NCBI GenBank assembly: GCA_900768345.1
Contig: CAAGCO010000007.1
Location: 228,984 to 292,983 of the forward strand
Length of the DNA: 64,000 nucleotides
Direction: 5' to 3'
Origin: Bacilli bacterium
GTDB lineage: Bacteria; Bacillota_I; Bacilli_A; RF39; UBA660
This document shows positions 24,477 through 33,568 of this stretch, piece after piece. Every line of letters starts with the position of its first letter. Positions within the stretch are counted from its first letter, which is position 1. Below the pieces are notes generated by a model. The model ran no database searches. It saw only the letters and a program-made list of their open reading frames with translations, and was not told where the DNA came from. Both the position numbers and the translations under genes were made by a program.

Positions 24477-25126
24477 TGTGTTAATTTTAATGTTTGACTT
24501 TCAATTTGATTATTTATTGCATAGTTTGAAACAGCTCTAAAGTTTTCATCATATGGATATGTTTGTTGTCCAAATTTTAGCCACATTGATGACCATGATT
24601 CTCCTGCATGTAAAAGTTTACTTACTCTTTCATTTTCAGTAACACTATTTCCTTCTTGATGATTTAAATCTACACAATGTTCTTGATCGTATAATTTACA
24701 TTGAAGGTCACATTCTAATTTGTCACATTGATATGCGAACATTGCTTCTTTAGTCTCTCTTTTATCAAATTCTAGAAATAATTCTTCTATAATTTCTCCA
24801 TCTAATAATCCTCTTAAGATGTTATGAACTGCTTCACGTTCTATTTTTTCTTTTTCCTTTTTTGATATTTGAAATTGAGTTAAGTCTCCAATAACAGTTT
24901 CACCAAGTTCATGCACTGCAAGCATAAATACTACTCTTTGTATATCGATATCATACTCATATTCTGATTTCATAGCTATTGCTAACATTTGAACTCCAAA
25001 TATATGTTCAGCTATACTTTCAATTCTTTCTCTTTCAACTTTCCAGTCTTTCCATCCCGTTCTAATAACATTTTTAAGTTTATTACAAAGTATGTAATAA
25101 TTTAATACACTTTCTTCTTTTGTCAT
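24464..25126 (-). CDS. HD-domain phosphohydrolase (YfbR/HDDC2-like)
   Basis: 220 aa. HD fold: SIAEHIFGVQMLAIAM (first His), MLAVHELGETVIGDLTQF (His-Glu in the HD position with downstream Asp) and a final Asp in YQCDKLECDLQ. These match 5'-deoxynucleotidases of the YfbR/HDDC2 group, which need a divalent metal and trim dNMPs. The usual HD dyad reads HE here. The C-terminal 60 residues are extra. Single gene on the minus strand. Confidence 0.75.
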   Translation of the reverse strand: MTKEESVLNYYILCNKLKNVIRTGWKDWKVERERIESIAEHIFGVQMLAIAMKSEYEYDIDIQRVVFMLAVHELGETVIGDLTQFQISKKEKEKIEREAVHNILRGLLDGEIIEELFLEFDKRETKEAMFAYQCDKLECDLQCKLYDQEHCVDLNHQEGNSVTENERVSKLLHAGESWSSMWLKFGQQTYPYDENFRAVSNYAINNQIESQTLKLTQKSN

Positions 25127-25212
25127 ATATAACTCCTATTTAGTTTGTTATTCTATAGTATTAATTATTTTTTGTCAATCAAATAAAAAAGTTTTTGATT
25201 TTTTCAAAAACC

Positions 25213-26103
25213 TTAATATTGATATTTTTTTGATAGAAGTAGTGAAGTAGATAATGTACTAAATTCATTTACATCTAGTGGAAGACCGTAAGTCACTCTT
25301 TTCTTTAAAGGAAGTTCTTTTTTAGCTTTTCTTAAACATTCTTGATTATTTTCATCAAACCATTGAAAACTTTTTAATTTATCGATTCTTTTACTTGCTG
25401 ATGCATATTCAAGAGTAGGTGAAGTGATTATTCCTTCATTATAAAAGTAACCCCTTAGCATATTCTCTAATATATTTGCTTTTTCAAATTCTATTAAATT
25501 AGGTGTATATTCTTTTATTGGTTCTAATGTTCTTACTATTTCTTGATGTGATCTTATTTCAGCTATTCTTTCATCTGGAAGTAATAAATAGTGTTCTTCT
25601 CTAAGAGTTTTTTCTCTGCGTATATAATATAGAATTTGGTCTATTGTGAATCCTTCATTCAGTAGTGTGCTTACTAAATCTATATCAATATTTGTTACTG
25701 ATGTTTTTAAAACTTTAGATTCTAATGTATCTTCTTTTTCAATTATTCTTCTTTGATTAGCATGTTCTAATTCATGCAATATTATTTGTGTTATTAAAAC
25801 ATTTTTATAGAATATTTGTTCTATACCATTAAAAAGTTCTTGATATCTATCATGGTCTTCTAACATTCTTTCCATAGCTTCAGAGTATATTCTTATTAAT
25901 TTTCTATTTGGTCGATATTCTGCTAATAAAATTCCATCCATTGTTTCTTCAGTTCCACTGCTTACTATTTCTGAATTTTGCACGTACTGGCTTATATCTT
26001 TAGAATTTACAACTAAATCTATAAGTTTTTCTAAGTAAGCTTTATCAACCAATTTACCATTTTTAGAATAATCAAATATTAATCTTAATAATTTTGATTC
26101 CAT
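25213..26103 (-). CDS. putative metalloprotease-like protein (HExxH)
   Basis: 296 aa from ATG at 26103, which has GAGGGG upstream; the longer frame to 26157 lacks a ribosome site. Contains LITQIILHELEHANQRR, a zinc-binding HExxH helix, and a later Glu-rich LLLPDERIAEIRSHQEI that may give the third ligand. No signal peptide or membrane helix, so probably cytoplasmic. No family recognised. It is one of three unrelated HExxH proteins in the window. Confidence 0.55.
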   Translation of the reverse strand: MESKLLRLIFDYSKNGKLVDKAYLEKLIDLVVNSKDISQYVQNSEIVSSGTEETMDGILLAEYRPNRKLIRIYSEAMERMLEDHDRYQELFNGIEQIFYKNVLITQIILHELEHANQRRIIEKEDTLESKVLKTSVTNIDIDLVSTLLNEGFTIDQILYYIRREKTLREEHYLLLPDERIAEIRSHQEIVRTLEPIKEYTPNLIEFEKANILENMLRGYFYNEGIITSPTLEYASASKRIDKLKSFQWFDENNQECLRKAKKELPLKKRVTYGLPLDVNEFSTLSTSLLLSKKYQY

Positions 26104-26260
26104 TTCAAACCCCTCATATATGCTGTAGATTATATCACAAATGATACAAAAAGTCAATTTTAACTTATTAATTATGAGGTTTTATAATTCTTGGCATTTT
26201 TATTTAAATTATTTTAGATAATATTTGTTTCAAAGATTTTATCATTTTTCTTTCTTAAAT

Positions 26261-26287
26261 AAAAAACACTAACTATTTCTAGTTAGT
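26261..26287 (-). terminator. terminator after tRNA-Leu
   Basis: Stem ACTAACTA / TAGTTAGT (26268-26275, 26280-26287), followed on the minus strand by GTGTTTTTT. Confidence 0.75.
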
Positions 26288-26302
26288 ATTTATAGTTATA
26301 GT

Positions 26303-26389
26303 TGGTGCAAGAGAAGGGAATCGAACCCTCAAGGTATTACTACCGGCAGATTTTGAGTCTGCTGCGTCTACCAATTCCGCCACACTTGC
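26303..26389 (-). tRNA. tRNA-Leu (anticodon CAA)
   Basis: 87 nt with encoded CCA and a class II variable arm. Acceptor GCAAGTG pairs with CTCTTGC except for a T-T mismatch at 6:67. Anticodon stem GCAGA/TCTGC with loop CTCAAAA gives CAA for TTG. T-arm GAGGG-TTCGATT-CCCTT. Confidence 0.95.
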
Positions 26390-26400
26390 ATTACTAATCA

Positions 26401-26429
26401 AGTATAACATAATAGAAAAAAAATAACAA
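26401..26429 (-). promoter_or_regulatory. promoter for tRNA-Leu
   Basis: Minus strand TTGTTA (26429-26424), 17 bases, TATACT (26406-26401) with a TGT extension, 11 bases before the tRNA. Confidence 0.7.
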
Positions 26430-26453
26430 ATCTTTTTATTAATTTAAAAACTA

Positions 26454-26462
26454 TGTTATAAT
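26454..26462 (+). promoter_or_regulatory. extended -10 promoter for the DUF4870-like gene
   Basis: TGT plus TATAAT (26457-26462), 22 bases before ATG 26485. Confidence 0.6.
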
Positions 26463-26484
26463 CTATGTAGAATGGATGGAAGTT

Positions 26485-27057
26485 ATGGAAAATAATCAAG
26501 ATAATCAAATAAATAATATTAATAAAGAAAATGAAAAATCTACTATTGAAATAATAGAATTTTCTAATGATACTAGTGAAAGTAAAGGTATATTAACTGA
26601 TGATACTGCAACTACTGAACATCAAAATGATTTTAGTGATAAAACAATAGATGCTGTAGATAAACTTATTAATACTACAGATTATTCTAAATATTTTGGA
26701 AGCGATGAAGTTAAACAATATAAGATGTATGCTACTTTATGTTATATTCCATTAGTTGTTTTATATTTTAAATATTTTGCTAAAATGGATACTAAGTCTA
26801 AATATATGGCTTTTCATATTAATCAAGGTATGAATATAACTTTATTATGGGCTTTTACTTTTATAGTATCTAAAATTTTATACGCTTTATTTACTAAAAA
26901 ATATTTAATGAGCGAAGCAATACCTGAATGGGTAAATTTTGTATCATATATTTTGTATTGTATTTCTATAATAATGAGTTTAGTTGGTATGTATAGAACA
27001 TATAACTCTAAATCACAGAATTTACCTGTGATAGGTAAGTATAGATTTATTAAATAG
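26485..27057 (+). CDS. DUF4870/Tic20-like membrane protein
   Basis: 190 aa from ATG 26485 (GGATGG site at 26474-26479). An acidic, Asn/Thr-rich cytoplasmic tail of about 80 residues precedes three membrane helices. The block YATLCYIPLVVLYFKYF then KYMAFHINQGMNI resembles the DUF4870 pattern (helix, charged loop, FHxxQ). The family has no firm function. Single gene with its own promoter and terminator. Confidence 0.6.
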   Translation: MENNQDNQINNINKENEKSTIEIIEFSNDTSESKGILTDDTATTEHQNDFSDKTIDAVDKLINTTDYSKYFGSDEVKQYKMYATLCYIPLVVLYFKYFAKMDTKSKYMAFHINQGMNITLLWAFTFIVSKILYALFTKKYLMSEAIPEWVNFVSYILYCISIIMSLVGMYRTYNSKSQNLPVIGKYRFIK

Positions 27058-27080
27058 CACATATGTGCTTTTTATTTTGT
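27056..27080 (+). terminator. terminator
   Basis: Palindrome AGCACATATGTGCT (27056-27069) followed by TTTTATTTTG; overlaps the stop codon. Confidence 0.7.
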
Positions 27081-27145
27081 AAATAAAATGTAATTTAAAT
27101 ATTAATTATTAAAAATTATGATATTATATAGTAGGAGAGTGATTT

Positions 27146-28339
27146 ATGAGAGATGTAGGAACAGTTGTTAGAGGAATTAGAACACCTATCATAAAAGAAG
27201 GTGATGATCTTGCAAAAGTAGTAGTTGATTCTGTTCTTAATGCAAGTAAGAGTGAAAACTTTGAGCTTGAAGATAAAGATGTTATTGGTATTACTGAAGC
27301 TGTAGTAGGTATCAGTGAAGGAAACTTTGCTACATTAGATCAAATAGTAACTGATGTTAAAAAGAAATTTAATAATAGTGAACATTTAGGACTTGTTTTT
27401 CCAATTTTAAGTAGAAATAGATTCGCTGTATTATTAAGTGCATTTGCTAGGAGTACTAAAAAAATAACTTTGTTATCTAGTTATCCTTCTGATGAAGTAG
27501 GAAATGATATATTATTAAGAGAAGACTTAATTAAATATAGAGTTAATCCTTCGGTAGATTTAATTACTGAAAACGAATATAAAGAAAGATTTAGTCATTT
27601 TAAACATATATTTACGGGTGTTAATATGTATGAAGTATATCGTGATTTAGTATTAAAAGAAGGTTGTGAGTTTGAAATGGTATTTTCAAATAAACCTGAA
27701 GATATTTTAAGATATACCAATGATGTTATAGCTTGTGATATTCATACTAGAAATGAAACAAAAGCTAGAATAGAAAAAAATGGAGTAGATGCTAAAGTTC
27801 TTACACTTAGCGAAATATTAAATGAAAGCGTTGATGGTAGTGGATACTCACCATATGGACTTTTAGGAAGTAATCGTTCTACTGAGGAAAGAGTTAAATT
27901 ATTCCCTAGAACTGGAAATGTTTTAGTAAACAAAGTTCAAGAATTAATTAAAGAAAAAACTGGTAAAACTGTTGAAGTTATGGTTTATGGAGATGGAGCA
28001 TTTAAAGATCCTGTTGGTAAGATTTGGGAACTAGCAGACCCAGTAGTAAGTCCTGCTTACACTAGTGGATTAGAAGGAAGTCCAAATGAAATAAAACTAA
28101 AATACTTCAGTGAAAATAAATTTAAAGATTTAAAGGGTGAAGAACTAAAACAAGCTATGATAGAAGAAATTAGAACAAAAGATTCTAAGCTTAAAGGTTC
28201 AATGGCTACACAAGGTACTACACCAAGACGTTATACAGATTTATTAGGTAGTTTATGTGATTTAACAAGTGGAAGTGGAGATAAAGGGACTCCAGTTGTA
28301 CTAATTCAAAGATATTTCACTAACTATAGTAATGAATAA
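27146..28339 (+). CDS. CofE-like gamma-glutamyl ligase family protein
   Basis: 397 aa. The N-terminal VRGIRTPIIKEGDDLAKVV and the EDKDVIGITEAVVGISEGN segment match the F420-0:gamma-glutamyl ligase fold (PF01996). Later stretches, VMVYGDGAFKDPVGKIWELADP and TQGTTPRRYTDLLGSLCDL, are shared by a longer Firmicutes subgroup. F420 is not expected in this lineage and no other F420 gene is here, so the acceptor is probably a different molecule. Single gene with an extended -10 promoter (TGA-TATTAT, 27119-27127). Confidence 0.7.
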   Translation: MRDVGTVVRGIRTPIIKEGDDLAKVVVDSVLNASKSENFELEDKDVIGITEAVVGISEGNFATLDQIVTDVKKKFNNSEHLGLVFPILSRNRFAVLLSAFARSTKKITLLSSYPSDEVGNDILLREDLIKYRVNPSVDLITENEYKERFSHFKHIFTGVNMYEVYRDLVLKEGCEFEMVFSNKPEDILRYTNDVIACDIHTRNETKARIEKNGVDAKVLTLSEILNESVDGSGYSPYGLLGSNRSTEERVKLFPRTGNVLVNKVQELIKEKTGKTVEVMVYGDGAFKDPVGKIWELADPVVSPAYTSGLEGSPNEIKLKYFSENKFKDLKGEELKQAMIEEIRTKDSKLKGSMATQGTTPRRYTDLLGSLCDLTSGSGDKGTPVVLIQRYFTNYSNE

Positions 28340-28402
28340 TAAATATTAAATAGTTTCTATACTGAAACTATTTTTTGTGGTAGAATGATTTTGGTGAAGT
28401 TT

Positions 28403-29137
28403 ATGCATATTAACAAATTTAAAAAAGTTGGTAAAAATAAATATAAGATATTTTTAGATACTACTGAAGTAACTCTTTATGAAGATATTATTTTAAAATA
28501 TGATTTATTATTAAAGAAAGATATAAGTATAGAAAGTATTGATAAACTAATAGATGAAAATAGCTATTATGATGCTTATAATATGGCACTTAATTATATT
28601 GAAATTAAACTTCGTAATAGAAAAGAAATAGTAGAATATTTAAAGAAAAAAGAGTTTAATACTAAGTGTATTGATTATGCTTTAGAAAGACTTGATAAAT
28701 TAAATTTACTTGATGATAATAGATATACTGAAGCATATATTAATGATAAAATACTGCTTAGTAATGATGGACCTTTTAAAATTAGAAAATCTTTGATTGA
28801 ATTTGAAATAGATGAAAATATTATAGATTCATATTTATCTAAAATAGATGAAGAAGTATGGAAAAATAAGCTTTTAAAACTAATTAATAAGAAGAAATCT
28901 ATTATGAAAAGTAAAAGTTATTATATGTTTATAACTAAGATGAAAAATGATTTATATAATATGGGTTATGATAAGTATATGATTGATGAATTACTTTCAA
29001 ATATTGAGTATTCTAGCGATGCTTTAAGTAAGGATTTTGATAAAGCTAATAGAAAATTTAATGGGGATAGAAATAAGATAATTTCTTCATTACTTAGAAA
29101 AGGATATAGATATGATGAAATTAATTGCAATTTTTAA
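28403..29137 (+). CDS. recX: regulatory protein RecX
   Basis: 244 aa from ATG 28403 (GGTGAAG at 28393-28399); ATG 28385 has no ribosome site and overlaps a -10-like TAGAAT. RecX binds RecA filaments and limits their activity. Three-helix repeats are visible: NMALNYIEIKLRNRKEIVEYL, then YALERLDKLNLLDDNRYTEA and a later GYRYDEI end. The length is nearer to long Bacilli RecX than to short proteobacterial RecX. recA is not in the window. Confidence 0.85.
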   Translation: MHINKFKKVGKNKYKIFLDTTEVTLYEDIILKYDLLLKKDISIESIDKLIDENSYYDAYNMALNYIEIKLRNRKEIVEYLKKKEFNTKCIDYALERLDKLNLLDDNRYTEAYINDKILLSNDGPFKIRKSLIEFEIDENIIDSYLSKIDEEVWKNKLLKLINKKKSIMKSKSYYMFITKMKNDLYNMGYDKYMIDELLSNIEYSSDALSKDFDKANRKFNGDRNKIISSLLRKGYRYDEINCNF

Positions 29138-29165
29138 TAATACTTTTAAAAGTATTATTTTTTTG
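29136..29165 (+). terminator. terminator after recX
   Basis: 24-base perfect palindrome AATAATACTTTT / AAAAGTATTATT (29136-29159) followed by a T run; begins at the recX stop codon. Confidence 0.75.
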
Positions 29166-29196
29166 TTATACTTTAAGAGAAGATAGGTGAAGTGAA

Positions 29197-30474
29197 GTGA
29201 ATATATTGGGTATTTGCCAAAATGGTGATATATTATCAGTTTTTAGAATCATTAATATTATAATTATGATTATTAAAGTAGCTGTGCCTATATTGCTTAT
29301 AATTACTGGTATGATAACACTTATGAAGACTATTAGAGTTGGTGATGAAGACTTACTTGCTAAAGCTAAAAAACAACTTGTAAGTAATGCTTTGGCTGCA
29401 GTTATAATTTTTTTAGTTCCAACTCTTGTAAATGTTATTGTTAAAACTAATGGTGTTGAAAACGGTTATAAAGATTGTTTAACTTCTGCGACTGAAGAGG
29501 GTATAACTTATGCGTATATTACCACAGCTGATGCATTGGTTGCTAAAGCAGAAGAAACTAAAACTTATAATGATTATTATGCTGCTGTTAATGCACTTTC
29601 TAAAATTAAAGATGAAACGTTAAGAAATGATTATAATGGTAGATTAAGTATTTTATATGAAGATATTAAAGCTAAGATGGATGCAGAAAATGAAAAAGAA
29701 AAGCCTACTGGTGATGGAAGTAGTGGAAGCGGCGGAGATGTATCTGGAAGTGGAAGTTTAGATGTTCCAGGTGGTTCTTCTTCAAATGGAAATTCTTCTT
29801 GTAAGGCTAATGCTTGTAATAGTAGTGAACCTGATCCTAGTGCTGCACTTAATTGTTGGACAAATTATATTAATGTATCTGGTTTTACTTATCCAAAAGA
29901 TGATGCTACTGGTAAACCTTTAGGTGCATGGCCTAGTAATGCAAATTCAGTTCCTACACAATTAACTGGATATAAAACATATCAAAATGGTAAGGTTATT
30001 CTTCCAACAACACCAGCTAATGGTAAATATAGTTATGTTTATGAACATAATGGTATTGATATAATGGCTGCTTTTGGAACTCCTGTTTATTCTCCAGTTG
30101 ATGGTACTATGGATTATTCTGAGTGGGGTCATACTGTAAATAAGAGTGGTAATGAAACATCTTATACTGTATCAATTAAAATGGATGGTTATATTACTAT
30201 TGATGGTAAATCAGTAAATAGATTCTTCTTAACACATATGAGCGGAATAAGATATAGATGTAATAGTTCAAATTGTAGTAGAAGAGTTAAAATGGGAGAA
30301 TTAATTGGATTTACTGGAAATGCATCTGGTAGTACATGTGGAGCTTCTGGATGGGCACCTCATTTACATATGACAGTTTATCCTGATAATAATTATGCTG
30401 GTGGTCTTACTACAGCACAAACTGAAAAAATATATGGTTTAACGAGTGGTATGTCTATAAAGGCAGGAGGATAA
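29197..30474 (+). CDS. modular wall peptidase A: VirB2/TrbC-like membrane module fused to M23 domain
   Basis: 425 aa, GTG start with AGGTGAAG upstream and a TGT-TATACT promoter (29164-29172). Residues 1-165 are a module shared with the genes at 46426 and 52749. It has Cys7, helix 1 (about 15-42), a basic loop RVGDEDLLAKAKKQ, helix 2 (about 62-83), Cys94 and a stalk with YNDYYAAV...IKD. The basic loop implies both ends outside. After a Gly/Ser linker comes a LytM/M23 domain with H284, D288, H347 and HLH (389-391), so it should cut peptidoglycan cross-bridges. A lipoprotein gene follows directly. Confidence 0.8.
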   Translation: MNILGICQNGDILSVFRIINIIIMIIKVAVPILLIITGMITLMKTIRVGDEDLLAKAKKQLVSNALAAVIIFLVPTLVNVIVKTNGVENGYKDCLTSATEEGITYAYITTADALVAKAEETKTYNDYYAAVNALSKIKDETLRNDYNGRLSILYEDIKAKMDAENEKEKPTGDGSSGSGGDVSGSGSLDVPGGSSSNGNSSCKANACNSSEPDPSAALNCWTNYINVSGFTYPKDDATGKPLGAWPSNANSVPTQLTGYKTYQNGKVILPTTPANGKYSYVYEHNGIDIMAAFGTPVYSPVDGTMDYSEWGHTVNKSGNETSYTVSIKMDGYITIDGKSVNRFFLTHMSGIRYRCNSSNCSRRVKMGELIGFTGNASGSTCGASGWAPHLHMTVYPDNNYAGGLTTAQTEKIYGLTSGMSIKAGG

Positions 30475-30476
30475 CA

Positions 30477-31181
30477 ATGAAAAAACTTTTAATATTATTA
30501 ATTATCATGTCTTTATTGACTGGCTGTGGAATTACAAAGAATGATGAATATTATAAAAATGTTTCTGATACAGTAGTTTCATTTTATAGAAATTCTAATT
30601 ATAAGAAAAGTGATTTTAGTTCAAATGATGCTGATGTAATTGAAAAGTATTTAAGTACTTTAACTCATGAAAATCAAGAAATAGATATTACTGAATATGT
30701 TAATGAATCTACTACTAAAACTTTAGAAAATGATACTAAAGGTGTATATAAAAAAAATAATAAATGGTTTATAAAATATAATGATTTAAAATTTGTAACT
30801 GATAGTGATATAGATACTTATGCAGTTGTTAATTGTAATGGTAAAACATTTACTTTATTTAGTAGTTTGTTTTATCCAGATTACAGGGAGACTAAAAGTA
30901 ATAGAGTTTATAATTATGTATATATAGGAAGTCAAATAGAAAAATATACTAAAAAATATGCTTATCGTTCAAGTTATGATGGTTCAGGTTTAATTGTTAC
31001 ACTTGAACTTAAAAATAAAGATATAGTAGATATAAATACTTCTTATGAAAATGTTAGTGATTTTGTATCAAGTAGTAATATAAAAAATGATGGTGGTTTA
31101 TTTAGAATTATAATAATACTTTTTGTGATTGCTGCTGGAGCATTTTCGGTTTATAAGCTATATAAAAATGCTAAGAACTAA
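30477..31181 (+). CDS. lipoprotein with C-terminal membrane helix
   Basis: 234 aa. Type II signal MKKLLILLIIMSLLTGCG; the Cys is residue 17. The exported domain (about 20-205) is unrecognised; GLFRIIIILFVIAAGAFSVY near the end is a membrane helix with a basic tail. So it would be anchored at both ends. It starts two bases after the M23 protein, using a GGAGG inside that gene's end, and is very likely co-translated. The third modular peptidase is likewise followed by a membrane-anchored protein. Confidence 0.65.
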   Translation: MKKLLILLIIMSLLTGCGITKNDEYYKNVSDTVVSFYRNSNYKKSDFSSNDADVIEKYLSTLTHENQEIDITEYVNESTTKTLENDTKGVYKKNNKWFIKYNDLKFVTDSDIDTYAVVNCNGKTFTLFSSLFYPDYRETKSNRVYNYVYIGSQIEKYTKKYAYRSSYDGSGLIVTLELKNKDIVDINTSYENVSDFVSSSNIKNDGGLFRIIIILFVIAAGAFSVYKLYKNAKN

Positions 31182-31200
31182 TTATTTAGTTCTTTTTATT
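31173..31200 (+). terminator. terminator
   Basis: Stem AAGAACTAA / TTAGTTCTT (31173-31181, 31186-31194) then TTTATTTTA; overlaps the stop codon. Confidence 0.75.
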
Positions 31201-31228
31201 TTACATTTAACTGTCTTGATGTTATAAT
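31200..31228 (+). promoter_or_regulatory. promoter for the M3-like gene
   Basis: TTTACA (31200-31205), 17 bases, TATAAT (31223-31228) with TGT extension. The leader that follows carries an 8-G run at 31243-31250. Confidence 0.7.
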
Positions 31229-31255
31229 ATGCATTATTAATTGGGGGGGGTTACT

Positions 31256-32284
31256 ATGCATTTTAATGTTTTGAATTTAGAAACAAGATTAAAAAAATTA
31301 GAATCATTACGTGATTCTACAGAAAACATTAATAGAAAAATAGAGCTTTCTCGCGATATACAATCTTTAAAAACTATGATTAATTATGTATCTGGTTCTA
31401 AATATAAAATTTTAGAAGGTGAAAAAACTTTTGATGATAGTTTAGTTTATAAAACTGATGAATTAGCTTCTTTTTTAAGTACACATTGTTGGGATATATA
31501 TAAATCATTATATTGTTATACTTCAGGATTTAGACTTCCTTGGAGAATAATTAGAGATAGTAAAATAGAAGATAGAGAGTATTTTAAACTTCTAGAATCC
31601 TTTTTAAGTTCATACGATAAAAGATTATTTGACATTTATAATTGGTTAAAAGAAGAAGAAAGAATTGAACTTTGTCCTAAAAGATTTGAAAAAAGTAAAA
31701 GTGCTTTAGGATTGAATATTCACTTAACTAGTTTAGATGAATCATATGTTCTTTCTAGATGGAATAATAAAATAAGTTCTGCATCTATTTTACCTCATGA
31801 ATTAGGGCATGCCTTTCTAATGAATGGAACTAATTCTACTAAAGGGATAGTTAATAAACATGCTTCTATCTTTTTTGAGGCGTATTCAATATTTTTAGAA
31901 TTAATTTTCTTTGATTTCTTAAAAAATACTAAGTATTCTAAGAATGCTATAAGAGAAGAGTATTATAAATTAGATGGTTTTATTGCTTTAGTTGAGCATT
32001 ATTATGGAGAAATATTAACTGTATGTAAGGATGAATTACTTATTAAAGAAGGAAAAACAGATTATACTTATTCTTTTAGACTTATTCTTTCTAATGTTTT
32101 AGCTATGTATTTTGCTGATTTATATAGAAATGATAGAAAGAATTTCGTAAGAGAAAGCACTTGCTTTTTTGAAATGCTTGGGTATACTAGTGAAGAAGAT
32201 TTATTATCTCATTTTGGTTTAGAGAAGATTGTTAAAGGAAGCAAGCATGTTGTTAATGAATATATTAGAAGTTATAAGCAATAA
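31256..32284 (+). CDS. M3-like zincin (HELGH)
   Basis: 342 aa from ATG 31256; the ribosome site is an unbroken run of eight G (31243-31250), which also rules out the upstream in-frame start. The core is SASILPHELGHAFLMNG with zinc ligands HExxH, followed about 25 residues on by FFEAYSIFLELIFFDF, whose Glu matches the third ligand of M3-family oligopeptidases. It is shorter than PepF (about 600 aa). No signal peptide, so probably a cytoplasmic peptidase. A similar but distinct protein is encoded at 36949. Confidence 0.65.
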   Translation: MHFNVLNLETRLKKLESLRDSTENINRKIELSRDIQSLKTMINYVSGSKYKILEGEKTFDDSLVYKTDELASFLSTHCWDIYKSLYCYTSGFRLPWRIIRDSKIEDREYFKLLESFLSSYDKRLFDIYNWLKEEERIELCPKRFEKSKSALGLNIHLTSLDESYVLSRWNNKISSASILPHELGHAFLMNGTNSTKGIVNKHASIFFEAYSIFLELIFFDFLKNTKYSKNAIREEYYKLDGFIALVEHYYGEILTVCKDELLIKEGKTDYTYSFRLILSNVLAMYFADLYRNDRKNFVRESTCFFEMLGYTSEEDLLSHFGLEKIVKGSKHVVNEYIRSYKQ

Positions 32285-32313
32285 AAAAGCATTGTAATTT
32301 ACAATGCTTTTTT
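32283..32313. terminator. bidirectional terminator between M3-like gene and prsA
   Basis: 14-bp inverted repeat AAAAAAGCATTGTA / TACAATGCTTTTTT (32283-32296, 32300-32313). Confidence 0.9.
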
Positions 32314-32319
32314 GCTTAA

Positions 32320-33309
32320 TTAATTATTTGATGAAGATTTTGCTTGATTTTCATATTGAAGTATTAATTTTTCGAATTCTTTTTCAAGAGTAGTATCTTC
32401 AAATTTCATATTGTTTTTTTCTCTTAATGCTTTTAATGCTTTTACTGAGAAACCAGATTCAGCAACTATTTCTTTTCCAATAGTTGTTTTGATTTCTTTA
32501 GTTAGATTGTCGTCTAATTCAGCTTTTTTGTCTTGAGAAGTTCTATATACAATGTGATATCCATAACTTGATTTAACTGGTGAAGTAGAGTAACTACCAT
32601 CTTTTAAATTCTTTAATGCTTCAAATACTTCATCTGCATAATCACCTGTATTAATTTTTCCAAGTGAACCACCTTTAGATGCTGTAGTTGAATCTTTAGA
32701 ATATTCTTTAGCTAATTTAGAGAAGTCTTCTCCTTTTTTTAATTTTTCAATAATTTCTTTAGCTTTATCATATGCTTTTTGTTCAGCAGATTTCTTTTCT
32801 TCTTCAGTAGCACCATCTTTCGTATCTACTGTAATAAGAATATGACTAGCATCAATGTCTCCTACAACTTCTGTTTCATAGTATTCTTTGATTTGCTTTT
32901 CAGTTACTGTTTCTTCAGCATATTCTTTTGCCCATAAGCTTCTCTTATAATTTAATGATAGGTAATCTCTAAATTCTGATTCATTTTTAAGACCATAATA
33001 ATAAGTTAAATATAAATTGAAGTCTGCATTAACTTTTTTAGCTGCTTCTTTTGTACTTTTAACTGTTTGATTAATATAACTTTTTTCTTCAGTTGTAGTT
33101 TCATATTTTTCATTTAATAGTTTACTATCTATTAAATTCATTAATCTTTCAGCACCATATGATTCTTTTAAACTATTATATAGTTCATCAGAACTAATTC
33201 CTCCTTCAGTAAATGTTACTACTGCGTTTTCACCATTAGTTAGTTTTACGTTGTTACAACCAGCAAGTAGAAATACACATGCAAGAACAAAAAATATTTT
33301 TTTCTTCAT
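32320..33309 (-). CDS. prsA: foldase lipoprotein PrsA
   Basis: 329 aa. Type II signal with LLAGCN. An N-terminal chaperone-like region precedes the parvulin PPIase domain (about 150-255): DASHILITV, EDFSKLAKEYSKDS, GGSLGKIN, GYHIVYRT. A C-terminal helical segment completes the usual PrsA layout. Assists folding of exported proteins at the membrane-wall interface. AGGAGG site about 11 bases before ATG. Confidence 0.92.
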   Translation of the reverse strand: MKKKIFFVLACVFLLAGCNNVKLTNGENAVVTFTEGGISSDELYNSLKESYGAERLMNLIDSKLLNEKYETTTEEKSYINQTVKSTKEAAKKVNADFNLYLTYYYGLKNESEFRDYLSLNYKRSLWAKEYAEETVTEKQIKEYYETEVVGDIDASHILITVDTKDGATEEEKKSAEQKAYDKAKEIIEKLKKGEDFSKLAKEYSKDSTTASKGGSLGKINTGDYADEVFEALKNLKDGSYSTSPVKSSYGYHIVYRTSQDKKAELDDNLTKEIKTTIGKEIVAESGFSVKALKALREKNNMKFEDTTLEKEFEKLILQYENQAKSSSNN

Positions 33310-33338
33310 ATTTTCTCAATATCCTCCTAACTCTTATT

Positions 33339-33367
33339 ATGATAGCAAAAACTCATATAAAATACAA
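33339..33367 (-). promoter_or_regulatory. promoter for prsA
   Basis: Minus strand TTGTAT (33367-33362), 17 bases, TATCAT (33344-33339) with TGC extension. Confidence 0.6.
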
Positions 33368-33380
33368 GTAATTATCATAC

Positions 33381-33407
33381 ACAAAAACAGCTAAATAACA
33401 TACTATA
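33381..33407 (+). promoter_or_regulatory. candidate SigK-type sporulation promoter
   Basis: AC (33381-33382), 16 bases, CATACTATA (33399-33407). This fits the SigK consensus AC-n16-CATANNNTA fully, and it precedes two YjcZ-like genes. SigE recognises a similar -10, so the choice of factor is uncertain. Confidence 0.5.
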
Positions 33408-33439
33408 AGAGTGTAAAGATAAAAAAGGAGGAATGTTTT

Positions 33440-33550
33440 ATGAATACAGGATGCGGATGTGGATGTAATAGAGGAAATGGAATTTCAGGGGCAGCATTTG
33501 CTTTAGTATTATTTATATTGTTAGTAATCATATTAGGTGCTTTTATCTAG
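33440..33550 (+). CDS. YjcZ-like small Cys-rich hydrophobic protein, 36 aa
   Basis: ATG 33440, AAGGAGGA upstream. The N-terminus is Gly/Cys-rich (TGCGCGCNRGNG) and followed by one hydrophobic helix, FALVLFILLVIILGAF. This is the form of YjcZ/SscA-family sporulation peptides, made late in the mother cell and found in spore coats. A second such gene follows within 18 bases, and both lie behind a SigK-like promoter. Confidence 0.75.
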   Translation: MNTGCGCGCNRGNGISGAAFALVLFILLVIILGAFI

Positions 33551-33568
33551 TTTAAGGAGGTGAAAAGC

